DNA of 13,963 nt from Rhodospirillaceae bacterium CCH5-H10. GTDB taxonomy: Bacteria > Pseudomonadota > Alphaproteobacteria > Reyranellales > Reyranellaceae. The translations under genes and the position numbers were made by a program. This document shows, in pieces, positions 1 to 7,470 of this stretch. The notes under the pieces are model-generated. The model saw only the letters and a list, made by a program, of their open reading frames with translations. It was not told where the DNA came from and made no database searches. The stretch covers positions 1 to 13,963 of the forward strand of contig LSKJ01000794.1 of NCBI GenBank assembly GCA_001557035.1. Direction: 5' to 3'. The stretch's first letter is position 1. Every line of letters starts with the position of its first letter.

Positions 1-1
1 C

Positions 2-535
2 GTCCTGATCGGCGACGGCGTTCCGGCCGGCAGCACCAACCAGTTGTGGGGCGGGCAAGGCAGCGACACCGCCTCCTATGCGGCCACCACGGGCGTCGTC
101 TATGCCGACCTGGGCGTACAGGCAGGCTGGGTCGGCGGCGTGCTCGTCGACGAGATGAACTCCATCGAGAACCTCATCGGAGGTTCAGGCGCCGACACGC
201 TCGTGGGCGACGCGGGCGCCAACAGGTTGACCGGCGGAAGCGGCGCGGACGTGCTCTGGGGTCGCGGGGGCGCCGACGTCTTCGTCTTTGCCGGTCACAC
301 CGACAGCAACCTCGTCACCGGCTACGACACGATCGGCGACTTCGTCTCCGGCGCGAGCAAACTCGACCTGCGGGCCTTCACCACCGACGCTTCCCATGTC
401 GTGATCCAGTCGGACGGAGGTTCAACCAGCCTCTACGTCCTGCAGAGCCCGGGCCACTTCGACGCCTCCACCGACGCCGCCATTGCCTTCATCGGCGCCA
501 ACGCGATCGCGATGGGTGACATCCTGTTTTCGTAG
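2..535 (+). CDS. RTX-type calcium-binding secreted protein, C-terminal part (5' end outside window)
   Basis: The frame is open from the left edge to TAG, so this is the last 177 residues of a longer protein; the internal TTG at 44 is not a credible start. Glycine/aspartate-rich nonapeptide repeats of the GGxGxDxLx type lie at about residues 75-110 (for example GGSGADTLVG and GGSGADVLWG); in this family such repeats form a calcium-binding beta-roll. The segment after them (ADVFVF, then YDTIGDFVSGASKLDLRAF) matches the usual C-terminal part of RTX and serralysin-like proteins, which carries the uncleaved type I secretion signal. It is probably exported by an ABC-type (type I) system and works extracellularly. 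The catalytic or adhesive part, if any, lies upstream, so the activity cannot be named. Confidence 0.85.
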   Translation, partial: VLIGDGVPAGSTNQLWGGQGSDTASYAATTGVVYADLGVQAGWVGGVLVDEMNSIENLIGGSGADTLVGDAGANRLTGGSGADVLWGRGGADVFVFAGHTDSNLVTGYDTIGDFVSGASKLDLRAFTTDASHVVIQSDGGSTSLYVLQSPGHFDASTDAAIAFIGANAIAMGDILFS

Positions 536-540
536 AGCCT

Positions 541-563
541 GCGACGGGAGAATGTCCCGTCGC
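541..563. terminator. Hairpin in convergent RTX/thiolase gap
   Basis: GCGACGGGA and TCCCGTCGC form a perfect 9-bp stem around a 5-nt loop, beginning 5 nt after the RTX stop codon. Neither strand has a T-tract after it, so it may be a transcript-end or processing structure, not a classic intrinsic terminator. Its position between convergent genes supports a shared terminator role. Confidence 0.55.
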
Positions 564-576
564 CCTCAAAGCCGTC

Positions 577-592
577 GAGGGACTTCTCCCTC
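577..592 (-). terminator. Second hairpin, just past the thiolase stop
   Basis: GAGGGA and TCCCTC form a 6-bp stem with a 4-nt loop. It sits about 8 nt beyond the thiolase stop codon on the minus strand. No T-tract follows. It is weaker than the neighbouring 541-563 hairpin. Confidence 0.3.
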
Positions 593-600
593 AGGACGTG

Positions 601-1833
601 TCAGATCCGCTCGATGATGATCGCCGGCGCCATGCCGCCGGCGGCGCACATCGTGACGAGACCGAACTGCTTGTCCTGCCGCTCGAGCTCGTCGAGGACG
701 GTGCCGATCAGGATGGCGCCGGTCGCTCCGATCGGGTGGCCGAGCGCGATCGAGCCGCCGTTGACGTTGACCTTGTCGCGGTCGAGATCGAGATCGCGCA
801 CGAACTTCTCCGAGACGACGGCGAAGGCCTCGTTGATCTCCCAGAGGTCGATGTCGCTCGTCTTGAGACCGGCCTTCTCCAGGACCTTCTTGGCCGCCGG
901 CACGGGCGCGTTGAGCATCAGCTCGGGGCTGTCGCCCATGTTCGCCATGGCAACGACACGGGCGCGCGGCTTGAGGCCGTGCGCCTTGGCATAGTCCGGC
1001 GAGGCAAGCAGCACGGCGGCCGAGCCGTCGACGACGCCGGAGGAATTGCCAGCATGATGGACATGCTCGATCTTCAGGTCGGGATAGGCCTGCAGGATCA
1101 GCGAACGATAGGTCATGCCCTTGTCGTCGAGCGGGACGTCGGCCATCGCCGCGAAGGCGGCCTTGAGGCTTGCCAGCCCCTCGCGGGTCGTCGTCGGACG
1201 CGGATATTCCTCGCGGTCCAGGGCGAGCGTGCCGTCTTCCTTGTAGACGGGGATCAGGGACCTGGCGAAGCGGCCCTCGGCGATGGCGATCGCCGCGCGC
1301 TGCTGGCTGATGTAGCCCGCCTCGTCCAGCGCCTGGCGCGGAATCTTCTCCAGCGTGGCGATGGCGTCGGCGCAGATGCCCTGGTGCGTCTGGGGATGAT
1401 GCAGGCGGAGGCGCAGATTGCCGTTGTCCATGACCGGCGGCCCACTGCCGCGGCTGCGATCCATGGACATCATCTCCGTACCGCCGGCGACCACCAGGTC
1501 TTCCATGCCCGACTTGATGCAGGCGGCGGCGAGGCTCACGGCGCTGATGCCCGAGCCGCAGAAACGGTCGATCGTGATGCCGCTCGCCTTGACGTCATAG
1601 CCGGCATCGAGGGCGGACATGCGGCCGAGATCGCCGCTCTGCTTCGAGACCTGGGCGGCCGTCCCCCAGATCACGTCGCCGACTTCCTTGGTGTCGATCT
1701 TGTTGCGTTCGGCGATCGCCTTGAGAACGGTCGCGCCGAGCTGCTGCGGATGAACCTCCCACAGCGCGCCCTTGCCCGCCTTGCCGACGCCGCGGGGCGT
1801 GCGGCAGGCATCGATGATCCATGCTTCGGTCAT
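601..1833 (-). CDS. Thiolase (acetyl-CoA C-acyltransferase family)
   Basis: This is a 410-residue protein, a usual thiolase length. The family's active-site set is visible: nucleophile Cys92 in DRFCGSG, the NEAFA motif at 334-338, His366 in GHPIGATG, and Cys396 in CAAGGMAP. Thiolases cleave 3-ketoacyl-CoA with CoA, or run in reverse to condense acyl-CoAs, in the cytoplasm. ATG at 1833 is preceded by AAAGGA at good spacing. It starts 26 nt after the upstream SDR dehydrogenase, so the two are almost certainly co-transcribed; that pairing favours a degradative role acting after a 3-hydroxyacyl-CoA dehydrogenase. Substrate chain length cannot be read from the sequence. The long antisense frames over this gene are GC-bias artefacts. 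Confidence 0.95.
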   Translation of the reverse strand: MTEAWIIDACRTPRGVGKAGKGALWEVHPQQLGATVLKAIAERNKIDTKEVGDVIWGTAAQVSKQSGDLGRMSALDAGYDVKASGITIDRFCGSGISAVSLAAACIKSGMEDLVVAGGTEMMSMDRSRGSGPPVMDNGNLRLRLHHPQTHQGICADAIATLEKIPRQALDEAGYISQQRAAIAIAEGRFARSLIPVYKEDGTLALDREEYPRPTTTREGLASLKAAFAAMADVPLDDKGMTYRSLILQAYPDLKIEHVHHAGNSSGVVDGSAAVLLASPDYAKAHGLKPRARVVAMANMGDSPELMLNAPVPAAKKVLEKAGLKTSDIDLWEINEAFAVVSEKFVRDLDLDRDKVNVNGGSIALGHPIGATGAILIGTVLDELERQDKQFGLVTMCAAGGMAPAIIIERI

Positions 1834-1859
1834 TGTCTTTATCCTTTCCCGGTCTCGGC

Positions 1860-2645
1860 TCAGCGGGGCGCCATGCGGATGGCGCCGTCGATGCGGACGT
1901 CTTCGCCATTGAAGTAGCCGCAGGTGATCATCGTATGGGCGACCTGTGCATATTCCTCGGGGCGTCCCAGGCGCTTGGGGAACGGCACCGAGGCGGCCAG
2001 CGCCGCCTTGACGTTGTCCGGCGCACGCGCCAGCAGCGGCGTGTCGAAGATGCCCGGCAGGATCGTGTTGCAGCGAATGCCGTCATTGGAGAGATCGCGC
2101 GCCACGACGAGCGTGATGCCGACGACGCCGGCCTTCGAGGCCGTATAGGCGACCTGGCCGATCTGGCCGTCCTCGGCCGCGACCGATGCGGTGTTGAGGA
2201 TCACGCCCCGATCCCCGTCGGGCTGCGGTGCCAGCGTCAGCATGCCCGCCGCCGACTTGGTGATGCAGCGAAACGTGCCGATCAGATTGACGTTGATGAT
2301 GCGCTCGAAGTTCTCCAGCGGATACTCCTTGGGCGCACCGGTCGTCCGGTCGAGCGATGCGGTCTTCTGGGCACCGCCGCCGACGCCGGCGCAGTTCACC
2401 AGGATCCGCTCCTGCCCGTGGGCCGCCCGCGCCTTCGCGAACCCGGCCTCCACCTCTTCGGTCGACGTCACGTTGACCTTGCAGAAGACGCCGCCGATTT
2501 CGCTGGCGAGCGCCTCGCCCTGTTCCGCGTTGAGGTCGAAGATCGCGACCTTCACGCCGTGCGAGGCAAGCATGCGCGAGGTGGCGGCGCCGAGGCCGGA
2601 CGCGCCGCCGGTAACGACCGCGGCCACTGTCTTGTCGAGTTGCAT
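1860..2645 (-). CDS. SDR-family 3-hydroxyacyl-CoA dehydrogenase-like protein
   Basis: This is a 261-residue classical short-chain dehydrogenase. The cofactor motif TGGASGLG is at 12-19, and Asp37 ends strand beta-2, which usually means NAD(H). The NCAG motif is at 84-87, and the catalytic Ser154, Tyr167 and Lys171 (YTASK) are present. The long loop after NCAG and the closing motif DVRIDGAIRM resemble the HSD10 / type II 3-hydroxyacyl-CoA dehydrogenase group. Pairing with a thiolase 26 nt downstream fits oxidation of a 3-hydroxyacyl-CoA for thiolysis. The frame extends 42 codons further upstream, but the ATG at 2645 begins the SDR fold directly (MQLDKTVAAVVTGG) and has GGGGGA about 9 nt upstream. 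Substrate is inferred from context only. Confidence 0.9.
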   Translation of the reverse strand: MQLDKTVAAVVTGGASGLGAATSRMLASHGVKVAIFDLNAEQGEALASEIGGVFCKVNVTSTEEVEAGFAKARAAHGQERILVNCAGVGGGAQKTASLDRTTGAPKEYPLENFERIINVNLIGTFRCITKSAAGMLTLAPQPDGDRGVILNTASVAAEDGQIGQVAYTASKAGVVGITLVVARDLSNDGIRCNTILPGIFDTPLLARAPDNVKAALAASVPFPKRLGRPEEYAQVAHTMITCGYFNGEDVRIDGAIRMAPR

Positions 2646-2731
2646 GAGCGATGATTCCCCCGGGATAGGATGCGTGAGTGGTTCGCCGGGATTGTTAGAG
2701 CATCGCGACCGCGCTTGGCCAGAGGCGTGAA

Positions 2732-2941
2732 TCAGGCCAGCGTGGGTCCGATCAGGCTCCAGACCGGCCATGGCTTTCGCCGAAGTCGTTCCGCTGCGAA
2801 ATGGATGAAGGCGCGCGTCCTGACCGGCAGAGTGCCCTCTAATCCCTTGTAATCACGAAAACATCTCATCGTCTGAGACACACACACCGGCAACCGATGG
2901 TCCCGCCCGAAAATGATGCCGACGACAAGCCGGGAGGCCAT
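2732..2941 (-). pseudogene. Possible remnant of a LysR-type regulator C-terminus
   Basis: This minus-strand open frame of 69 codons contains LPVRTRAFIHFAAERL. It resembles the last helix of LysR-family effector domains, where a VRAFIDFLAERL-like segment ends the protein. No DNA-binding domain or the rest of the effector fold is present. The frame has no good ribosome-binding site and ends upstream of the SDR operon. If real, it is the tail of a deleted regulator that once sat next to these catabolic genes. The match is short and judged by eye, so it could be chance. Confidence 0.35.
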
Positions 2942-3025
2942 CTGCTTACACGCGTGGAGAATTAACTGAAGCCCAGGCCTGTGTTCGGATATGCACCGGC
3001 GCGCTCCAGGATGGCCACCAAGACT

Positions 3026-3048
3026 GCTGCGAGCGCGCCCGTCGCAGC
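3026..3048 (-). terminator. Hairpin downstream of dctM
   Basis: GCTGCGA and TCGCAGC form a perfect 7-bp stem around a 9-nt GC-rich loop, about 50 nt past the dctM stop on the minus strand. No T-tract follows, so the case for termination rests on position and stem alone. Confidence 0.35.
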
Positions 3049-3100
3049 TTCTTACGCCGCTGCGCCGGCATGCATCTGCCGATGCTTTCTTGCAGCCCGT

Positions 3101-4834
3101 TCAGTTCTTTGACGGTACGGGGCCGAAGCTTACGGGGGGTGGCTCGTCGGTCGAGGGGGCCTGCAGTTCGATCTTTACCTTGCTCGGATCGACGTTGTTG
3201 CCCTTGTCGAGATTGCCCGTGACCATTCCCGGGAAAGCGATAACGAGGCCGACCATCACCACCTGGATGCAGACGAACGGCACGGCGCCCCAGTAGATCT
3301 GGGCGGTTGTGATGCCCTCGGTCAGCTTGCCGGTGACCTTGTCGATATAGGACCCTTCCGGGGCGACCGACCTCAGGTAGAACAGCGCAAATCCGAAGGG
3401 CGGGTGCATGAACGACGTCTGCATGTTCACGCCCAGCAGGACGCCGAACCAGATGAGATCGATCCCCAGTGCCTCGGCAGGCTTTGCGAGCAACGGAATG
3501 ATGATGAACGCGAGCTCGAAGAAATCGAGGAAGAACGCCAGAAGGAAGATCAGGATATTGACGACGATCAGGAAGCCGATCGCACCGCCCGGCAATCCGA
3601 GCAGAAGATGCTCGACCCATTGGTCGCCGTTCACGCCGTAGAAGCTCAGGCTGAAGATGCGCGCGCCGACCAGAATGAAGATGACGAAAGCCGTGAGCTT
3701 GGCGGTTGCGTCCATCGCCTGGCGCAGCAGCGAAAAATCGAGACGCTTCTTGGCCATCGCCAGCAGCACGGCGCCCGTGGCGCCCATTGCACCGCCCTCG
3801 GTGGGCGTCGCAAGGCCGATGAAGATCGTCCCCAGCACCAGGAATATCAGCGCCAGGGGCGGCATCATGACGATCACGACCTGCTGCCCGAGCCGGCTCA
3901 GCAAACCGAGGCTGAACTGCCGGTTGGCAACCGCGAGCGCATAGGCCAGCAGTCCGGAGAACGAGGCCGCCCAGATCCCCTCCCAATGGAGAAGGTACTC
4001 GAGCGCCATGGCGCATGCGACCACGGCAGCGACCAACAACAGGAGCGACGTGTATCCGGCGCTCCCGTTGTCTTCCCGCAACTGCCGCGCTTCGATCGGA
4101 AGGGCCGGCGCCACGCGCGGGTTGATGATCGTGCGCGCAAGGACGTAGCCCACATAGAGGCAGGTCAGCACGAGGCCGGGAATGATCGCGCCCTTGTACA
4201 TGTCGCCGACCGACCGGCCGAGCTGGTCCGCCAGCACGATCAGCACGATGCTGGGAGGTATGATCTGGGCCAGCGTTCCGGAAGCCGCGATGACGCCCGT
4301 CGCCAGCTTCCTGTCGTAGCCATAGCGAAGCATGATCGGCAGCGAGATCAGCCCCATCGAAATCACGGAGGCGGCAACGACGCCCGTGGTGGCAGCCAGC
4401 AGGGCCCCGACGAAGACGACGGCATAGGCGAGACCGCCCGGCAACGGGCCGAAAAGCTGCCCGATGGTATCGAGCAGATCCTCCGCCATTCCCGATCGCT
4501 CGAGAATGAGTCCCATGAACGTGAAGAACGGAATGGCCAGGAGCGTCTCGTTCTCCATGACGCCGAACAACCGGTTCGGCAGAGCCTGCATCAGATTGGG
4601 CGTGAACAGGCCGAGTTCGATGCCGACGACTGCGTAGAGCAGGCCAAGCGCACTCAGCGAGAAGGCGACCGGGTAGCCGAGCAGAAGGAACACCACCAGG
4701 GAGCCGAACATGATCGGGGCCATCTCGGCCTTGAGCCAGCTCGCCGGCGCGCTCTGGGGCGCGATCAGCGAAGTGACGAGCATGATTCCGACGGCGACGA
4801 GGAAGGCGTAGAAGAGGATGCGCAGGAATTTCAT
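3101..4834 (-). CDS. dctM: TRAP transporter large permease subunit (DctM-like)
   Basis: A very hydrophobic 577-residue membrane protein forming the ion-driven transport channel of a TRAP system. Family signatures include IPFFTFMGLILERSGMAEDL (101-120), the glycine/serine-rich GALLAATTGVVAASVISMG stretch (143-161), SGTLAQIIPPSIVLIVLAD (185-203) and GLATPTEGGAMGATGAV (340-356). It is longer than the common roughly 425-residue DctM. It has an extra N-terminal membrane segment before about residue 38 and a hydrophobic insertion at about 260-305, as in the long TRAP permeases. ATG at 4834 lies 10 nt after the dctQ stop, with GAGG overlapping that stop, so translation is probably coupled. Substrate (organic acid, amino acid or other) cannot be predicted because no binding protein is present. 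Confidence 0.95.
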   Translation of the reverse strand: MKFLRILFYAFLVAVGIMLVTSLIAPQSAPASWLKAEMAPIMFGSLVVFLLLGYPVAFSLSALGLLYAVVGIELGLFTPNLMQALPNRLFGVMENETLLAIPFFTFMGLILERSGMAEDLLDTIGQLFGPLPGGLAYAVVFVGALLAATTGVVAASVISMGLISLPIMLRYGYDRKLATGVIAASGTLAQIIPPSIVLIVLADQLGRSVGDMYKGAIIPGLVLTCLYVGYVLARTIINPRVAPALPIEARQLREDNGSAGYTSLLLLVAAVVACAMALEYLLHWEGIWAASFSGLLAYALAVANRQFSLGLLSRLGQQVVIVMMPPLALIFLVLGTIFIGLATPTEGGAMGATGAVLLAMAKKRLDFSLLRQAMDATAKLTAFVIFILVGARIFSLSFYGVNGDQWVEHLLLGLPGGAIGFLIVVNILIFLLAFFLDFFELAFIIIPLLAKPAEALGIDLIWFGVLLGVNMQTSFMHPPFGFALFYLRSVAPEGSYIDKVTGKLTEGITTAQIYWGAVPFVCIQVVMVGLVIAFPGMVTGNLDKGNNVDPSKVKIELQAPSTDEPPPVSFGPVPSKN

Positions 4835-4844
4835 GACCGTCGCC

Positions 4845-5384
4845 TCAGTGCGAGGAGGCGGGAGCCGTGCGCGGATCGACGTAGACCCCTCGCATGACGC
4901 CGACCTGCTTGATGATTTCAGAGATGCCCTGAAGCATCAGCAGGCCGAAACCCACGATGATGGTCAGCTTCGCAGGCCAGCGGACCAGGCCGCCGGCGTT
5001 GCTGGAAACCTCGCCGACCCTCACCGATTCCAGGAAATAGGGCCAGGAGTAGTAGATCATGATGATGCACATCGGCATCAGGAAGAACACGTGGCCGAAC
5101 AGGGCGATGCGGTGATTGGCGCGGTCGGACAGGTGACTGGCGATGATGTCGATCCTGATGTGCTCCTTGCGAAGCAGCGCGTAACCCGCGCAGCACAGGA
5201 AGACGACACTGAACAGATACCATTGCACCTCGAGCCAGGCGTTGGAACTGCTGTTCAGGAACTTGCGGGCAATGGCGTTGTAGGTGCTGATCAGCACCAT
5301 GGCGAGGATCAGCCAGTACAGCGTGCGACCCACCAGTTCGGTCAGGCGGTCGATGCCCGCACTCAATTTCAGAAGCGATGCCAC
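4845..5384 (-). CDS. dctQ: TRAP transporter small permease subunit (DctQ-like)
   Basis: A small membrane protein with about four hydrophobic helices. It carries the DctQ signature: a W-LE-Q-WYLF segment followed by FLCCAGYALLRKEHIRIDI (about residues 50-81). DctQ partners DctM in the inner membrane to form the TRAP permease. The frame extends to a TTG at 5465, but that codon has no ribosome-binding site and overlaps the terminator of the preceding gene. I therefore prefer GTG at 5384, preceded by GGGGAG with 8-nt spacing, giving 179 residues, close to the usual size. No DctP binding protein gene adjoins it on either side, which is unusual. Confidence 0.85.
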   Translation of the reverse strand: MASLLKLSAGIDRLTELVGRTLYWLILAMVLISTYNAIARKFLNSSSNAWLEVQWYLFSVVFLCCAGYALLRKEHIRIDIIASHLSDRANHRIALFGHVFFLMPMCIIMIYYSWPYFLESVRVGEVSSNAGGLVRWPAKLTIIVGFGLLMLQGISEIIKQVGVMRGVYVDPRTAPASSH

Positions 5385-5463
5385 CCTGTCGTCTCCCCAA
5401 CTGTCGGCGTGTCGTTTCCGCAAGGGATCAGGCCGTGTTTCCCGGCTCTTGAACTTTCCCCGC

Positions 5464-5488
5464 AAAAACTTAAAGGCGAAGCCGCCTT
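5464..5488 (-). terminator. Intrinsic terminator of the SDR-SDR-MDR operon
   Basis: On the minus strand AAGGCG-GCTT-CGCCTT forms a 6-bp stem with a 4-nt loop, followed by T, AAG and then TTTTT. It lies about 135 nt past the MDR reductase stop and just upstream of dctQ. It therefore separates the oxidoreductase operon from the TRAP genes, whose own promoter must lie in 5385-5463. Confidence 0.65.
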
Positions 5489-5622
5489 ATTGTCACCAAC
5501 AAATCGTGCGGGCGGCCCTCATCGCCGACACGCGCGGGACCGGAGGCAGCGTGGATCAAGCAGTGCCGGGCCAGCAACTTCAGGGCCCGCTTGCGAGGTC
5601 AGCCAGGGCGACTGCCGCGCCT

Positions 5623-6624
5623 CTAACGAAGCTTGACCACGACCTTGCCTTTCGCTCGCCCGGCTTCGACGAAGGCGAGCGCCTCGTTTGTCGATTCGAA
5701 GGGAAAAACGCGTTCCACGACCGGGCGAATGATCCCCGCATCGATCAGGGAGCCGATCCTGCGCAATTGGGAGCCGTTTGCCCTCATGAACAGAAATGAA
5801 TAGTCGACGCCATGACGTCTCGCGCTCCTCCGGATGCGGCTGCTCAGGGCACGCATGACCAGCCGCACCGGCCAACCCGCTCCAAGGTCTCGCGCAAAGC
5901 CAGGATCGGGGGGACCCGAGATCGAAATGAGCTTTCCGCCGGGTTTCAGCACCCGCACGGACTTCTCGAGCGTGTCCTTGTCCAGGCTGTTCAGGACGAC
6001 GTCGTAGCCTTGCAGGATCCTAGCGAAATCCTCTTTCCTGTAGTCGACCGCGACATCCGCCCCGAGGCGCTTCACCAGGTCGACGTTGGCCTCGCTCGTG
6101 GTCGTCGCGACGAAGGCACCCAGATGCTTCGCCAACTGGATCGCGAACGTTCCGACGCCCCCGGAACCGGCGTGGATCAGAACCTTCTGCCCAGCCTCCA
6201 GCCGGGCTCTCTCGACGAGGATCTGCCAGGCCGTCAGGCCGGCCAGGGGAATCGAGGCCGCCTCCTCCATCGTGAGGCCTTCGGGCTTGATGGCGACATC
6301 TTCTTCCTTCATCGCGATGAAGTCCGCGAACGTGCCGATGCGGTCGTGATGCGGACGCGCATAGACCTCGTCGCCCGGCTTGAACAGCCGCACCCGGGGT
6401 CCGACTTGCACGACGGTTCCGGCAACGTCGTTTCCAAGAACAAGGGGCAGGCGATAGGGCAGGACGAGCTTGAACTCGCCGCTCCTGATCTTGCCATCCA
6501 GGGGATTGACGCCGGCAGCGTGCACCTCGACGAGGACGTCGTCATCCCGCAATTCGGGACGCGGCATCTCGCCAAATCGAAGTTTCTCCCCGGGACCGTA
6601 CCGATCGACGATGAACGCTCTCAT
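5623..6624 (-). CDS. MDR-family NAD(P)H-dependent oxidoreductase (quinone-reductase type, zinc-independent)
   Basis: A 333-residue medium-chain dehydrogenase/reductase. The GroES-like N-terminal half carries HAAGVNPLDGKIRSG (35-49), GNDVAGTV (64-71) and FKPGDEVYA (81-89). The Rossmann half carries HAGSGGVGTFAIQLAK (151-166) with the AxGxxGxG-type nucleotide loop. The Cys/His set that binds catalytic zinc in alcohol dehydrogenases is absent. This matches the quinone oxidoreductase / zeta-crystallin branch, whose members reduce quinones or alkenal/enone double bonds. The frame is open further upstream, but MRAFIVDRYG at 6624 is the natural start; a GGGGAG lies 12 nt upstream, slightly far. It follows the atypical SDR by 22 nt and is the last gene of the operon. 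Substrate is unknown. Confidence 0.9.
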   Translation of the reverse strand: MRAFIVDRYGPGEKLRFGEMPRPELRDDDVLVEVHAAGVNPLDGKIRSGEFKLVLPYRLPLVLGNDVAGTVVQVGPRVRLFKPGDEVYARPHHDRIGTFADFIAMKEEDVAIKPEGLTMEEAASIPLAGLTAWQILVERARLEAGQKVLIHAGSGGVGTFAIQLAKHLGAFVATTTSEANVDLVKRLGADVAVDYRKEDFARILQGYDVVLNSLDKDTLEKSVRVLKPGGKLISISGPPDPGFARDLGAGWPVRLVMRALSSRIRRSARRHGVDYSFLFMRANGSQLRRIGSLIDAGIIRPVVERVFPFESTNEALAFVEAGRAKGKVVVKLR

Positions 6625-6646
6625 CGGGCTCGTCGTCTCCCCGCCG

Positions 6647-7429
6647 TCACCACTTCTCGCTCCAGGGCCGAAGGACCACCTCGAACGCCCATGTCGAGCG
6701 GTGCTGGCGATGCAGCTGAAGGTATGTTTCGGCGATGTGCGCCGGATCGGCCATGTTGTCGTCGACCGTCGTTCCGGCACGCCGGTGCGCGCGCGAGCCG
6801 TCTTCGCGGGTCCAGCCGATCGCGGCATCGATCGGAACGTTCGCGACGTGGATTCCCTGAGGCATCAGCTCGCGCGCCATGCTCTGCGCCAGGCCGGATT
6901 TCGCGTGACAGGCCATCGCGAATGCACCGCTCGCGGGAAAGCCCTTCAGAGCGGCGCTGGCATTCGTGAATATGACGGTGCCTTTCGCACCGTTGGCATC
7001 CGGCCTGTTCCCGAGCATCAGCCGCGCGGCCTGCTGGGCCACCAGGAAGGCGCTGAACGCCGAGTTTCGCAGTGTCTCGATCGCCATCGCAGGATCGGCC
7101 TCGGTGATCTTCTTGCCGAAGATGCCGGCGACCCGGCCATCGATGTTGTGGATGACGAGTCTGGGTATGCCGATGTCTCGAACGACATCGCGGAAGAGCT
7201 GCTCGACCGACGTCACGTCGCTTGCGTCGCACGTGTATCTTCGGACGCCATGAGCGCTTTCGAGTTGCTTCAACTCCGGCTTGTCGGGATTGCGGGCCGC
7301 GATGGCGACGCGCATGCCGCTCGCGGCGAACAGCCTCGCGCAACTGGCGCTGATGCCGGGCCCGCCCCCGACGATCAATGCAACTTCCGCCAGGTCAGGT
7401 TGTACGTCGCCGCCGTGAGAGTGTGCCAT
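6647..7429 (-). CDS. Atypical SDR-family protein lacking the catalytic tyrosine
   Basis: A 260-residue SDR-fold protein. The nucleotide loop is GGGPGIS (21-27) instead of TGxxxGxG, and Ser158 occupies the catalytic serine position (FTNAS). At the YxxxK motif, Lys177 is kept but the tyrosine position is Ala173 (ACHAK). The following SGLAQSMARELMPQGIHVANVPID segment is typical of a divergent SDR branch, so the substitution may be a branch property and not damage. Without the tyrosine, ordinary carbonyl reduction is doubtful; a different acid/base residue or a non-redox role is possible. ATG at 7429 is preceded by AGAGG. It lies 41 nt after the upstream SDR and 22 nt before the MDR reductase, in one operon. 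Confidence 0.85.
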   Translation of the reverse strand: MAHSHGGDVQPDLAEVALIVGGGPGISASCARLFAASGMRVAIAARNPDKPELKQLESAHGVRRYTCDASDVTSVEQLFRDVVRDIGIPRLVIHNIDGRVAGIFGKKITEADPAMAIETLRNSAFSAFLVAQQAARLMLGNRPDANGAKGTVIFTNASAALKGFPASGAFAMACHAKSGLAQSMARELMPQGIHVANVPIDAAIGWTREDGSRAHRRAGTTVDDNMADPAHIAETYLQLHRQHRSTWAFEVVLRPWSEKW

Positions 7430-7470
7430 GGTAGGTTTGCCTCTGGGTTGGTTGACGTCGCCCGATGGTT

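Larger units (their letters stand above)
2646..3100. other. Gap with no intact gene; upstream region of SDR-thiolase operon
   Basis: About 455 bases between the SDR start and the dctM stop. It must hold the promoter of the SDR-thiolase operon, but I see no convincing -35/-10 pair. The middle carries a possible LysR C-terminal remnant, and the right end a hairpin downstream of dctM; both are listed separately. Nothing else coding is supported. Confidence 0.6.

Noticed and set aside
598..1917. Long plus-strand frame antisense to the thiolase
   Set aside because: Composition is artificial (D, R, A, G runs) and the minus strand encodes a complete thiolase with all active-site residues.
3404..4897. 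Long plus-strand frame (497 codons) antisense to dctM
   Set aside because: It is very rich in Q, D, E, R and H with no domain, and sits exactly opposite a clear membrane protein. This is a GC-bias shadow.
5385..5463. Possible sigma-54 promoter upstream of dctQ
   Set aside because: GG and GC elements are present but spaced by 11 instead of 10 bases and the surrounding consensus is poor.
5388..6642. Shared GGGGAGACGAC upstream of dctQ and the MDR gene
   Set aside because: Both copies are best explained as purine-rich ribosome-binding regions; two short matches are not enough for a regulatory claim.
5812..6969. Plus-strand frame antisense to the MDR and SDR genes
   Set aside because: It crosses two real genes on the other strand and has no recognisable fold or ribosome-binding site.
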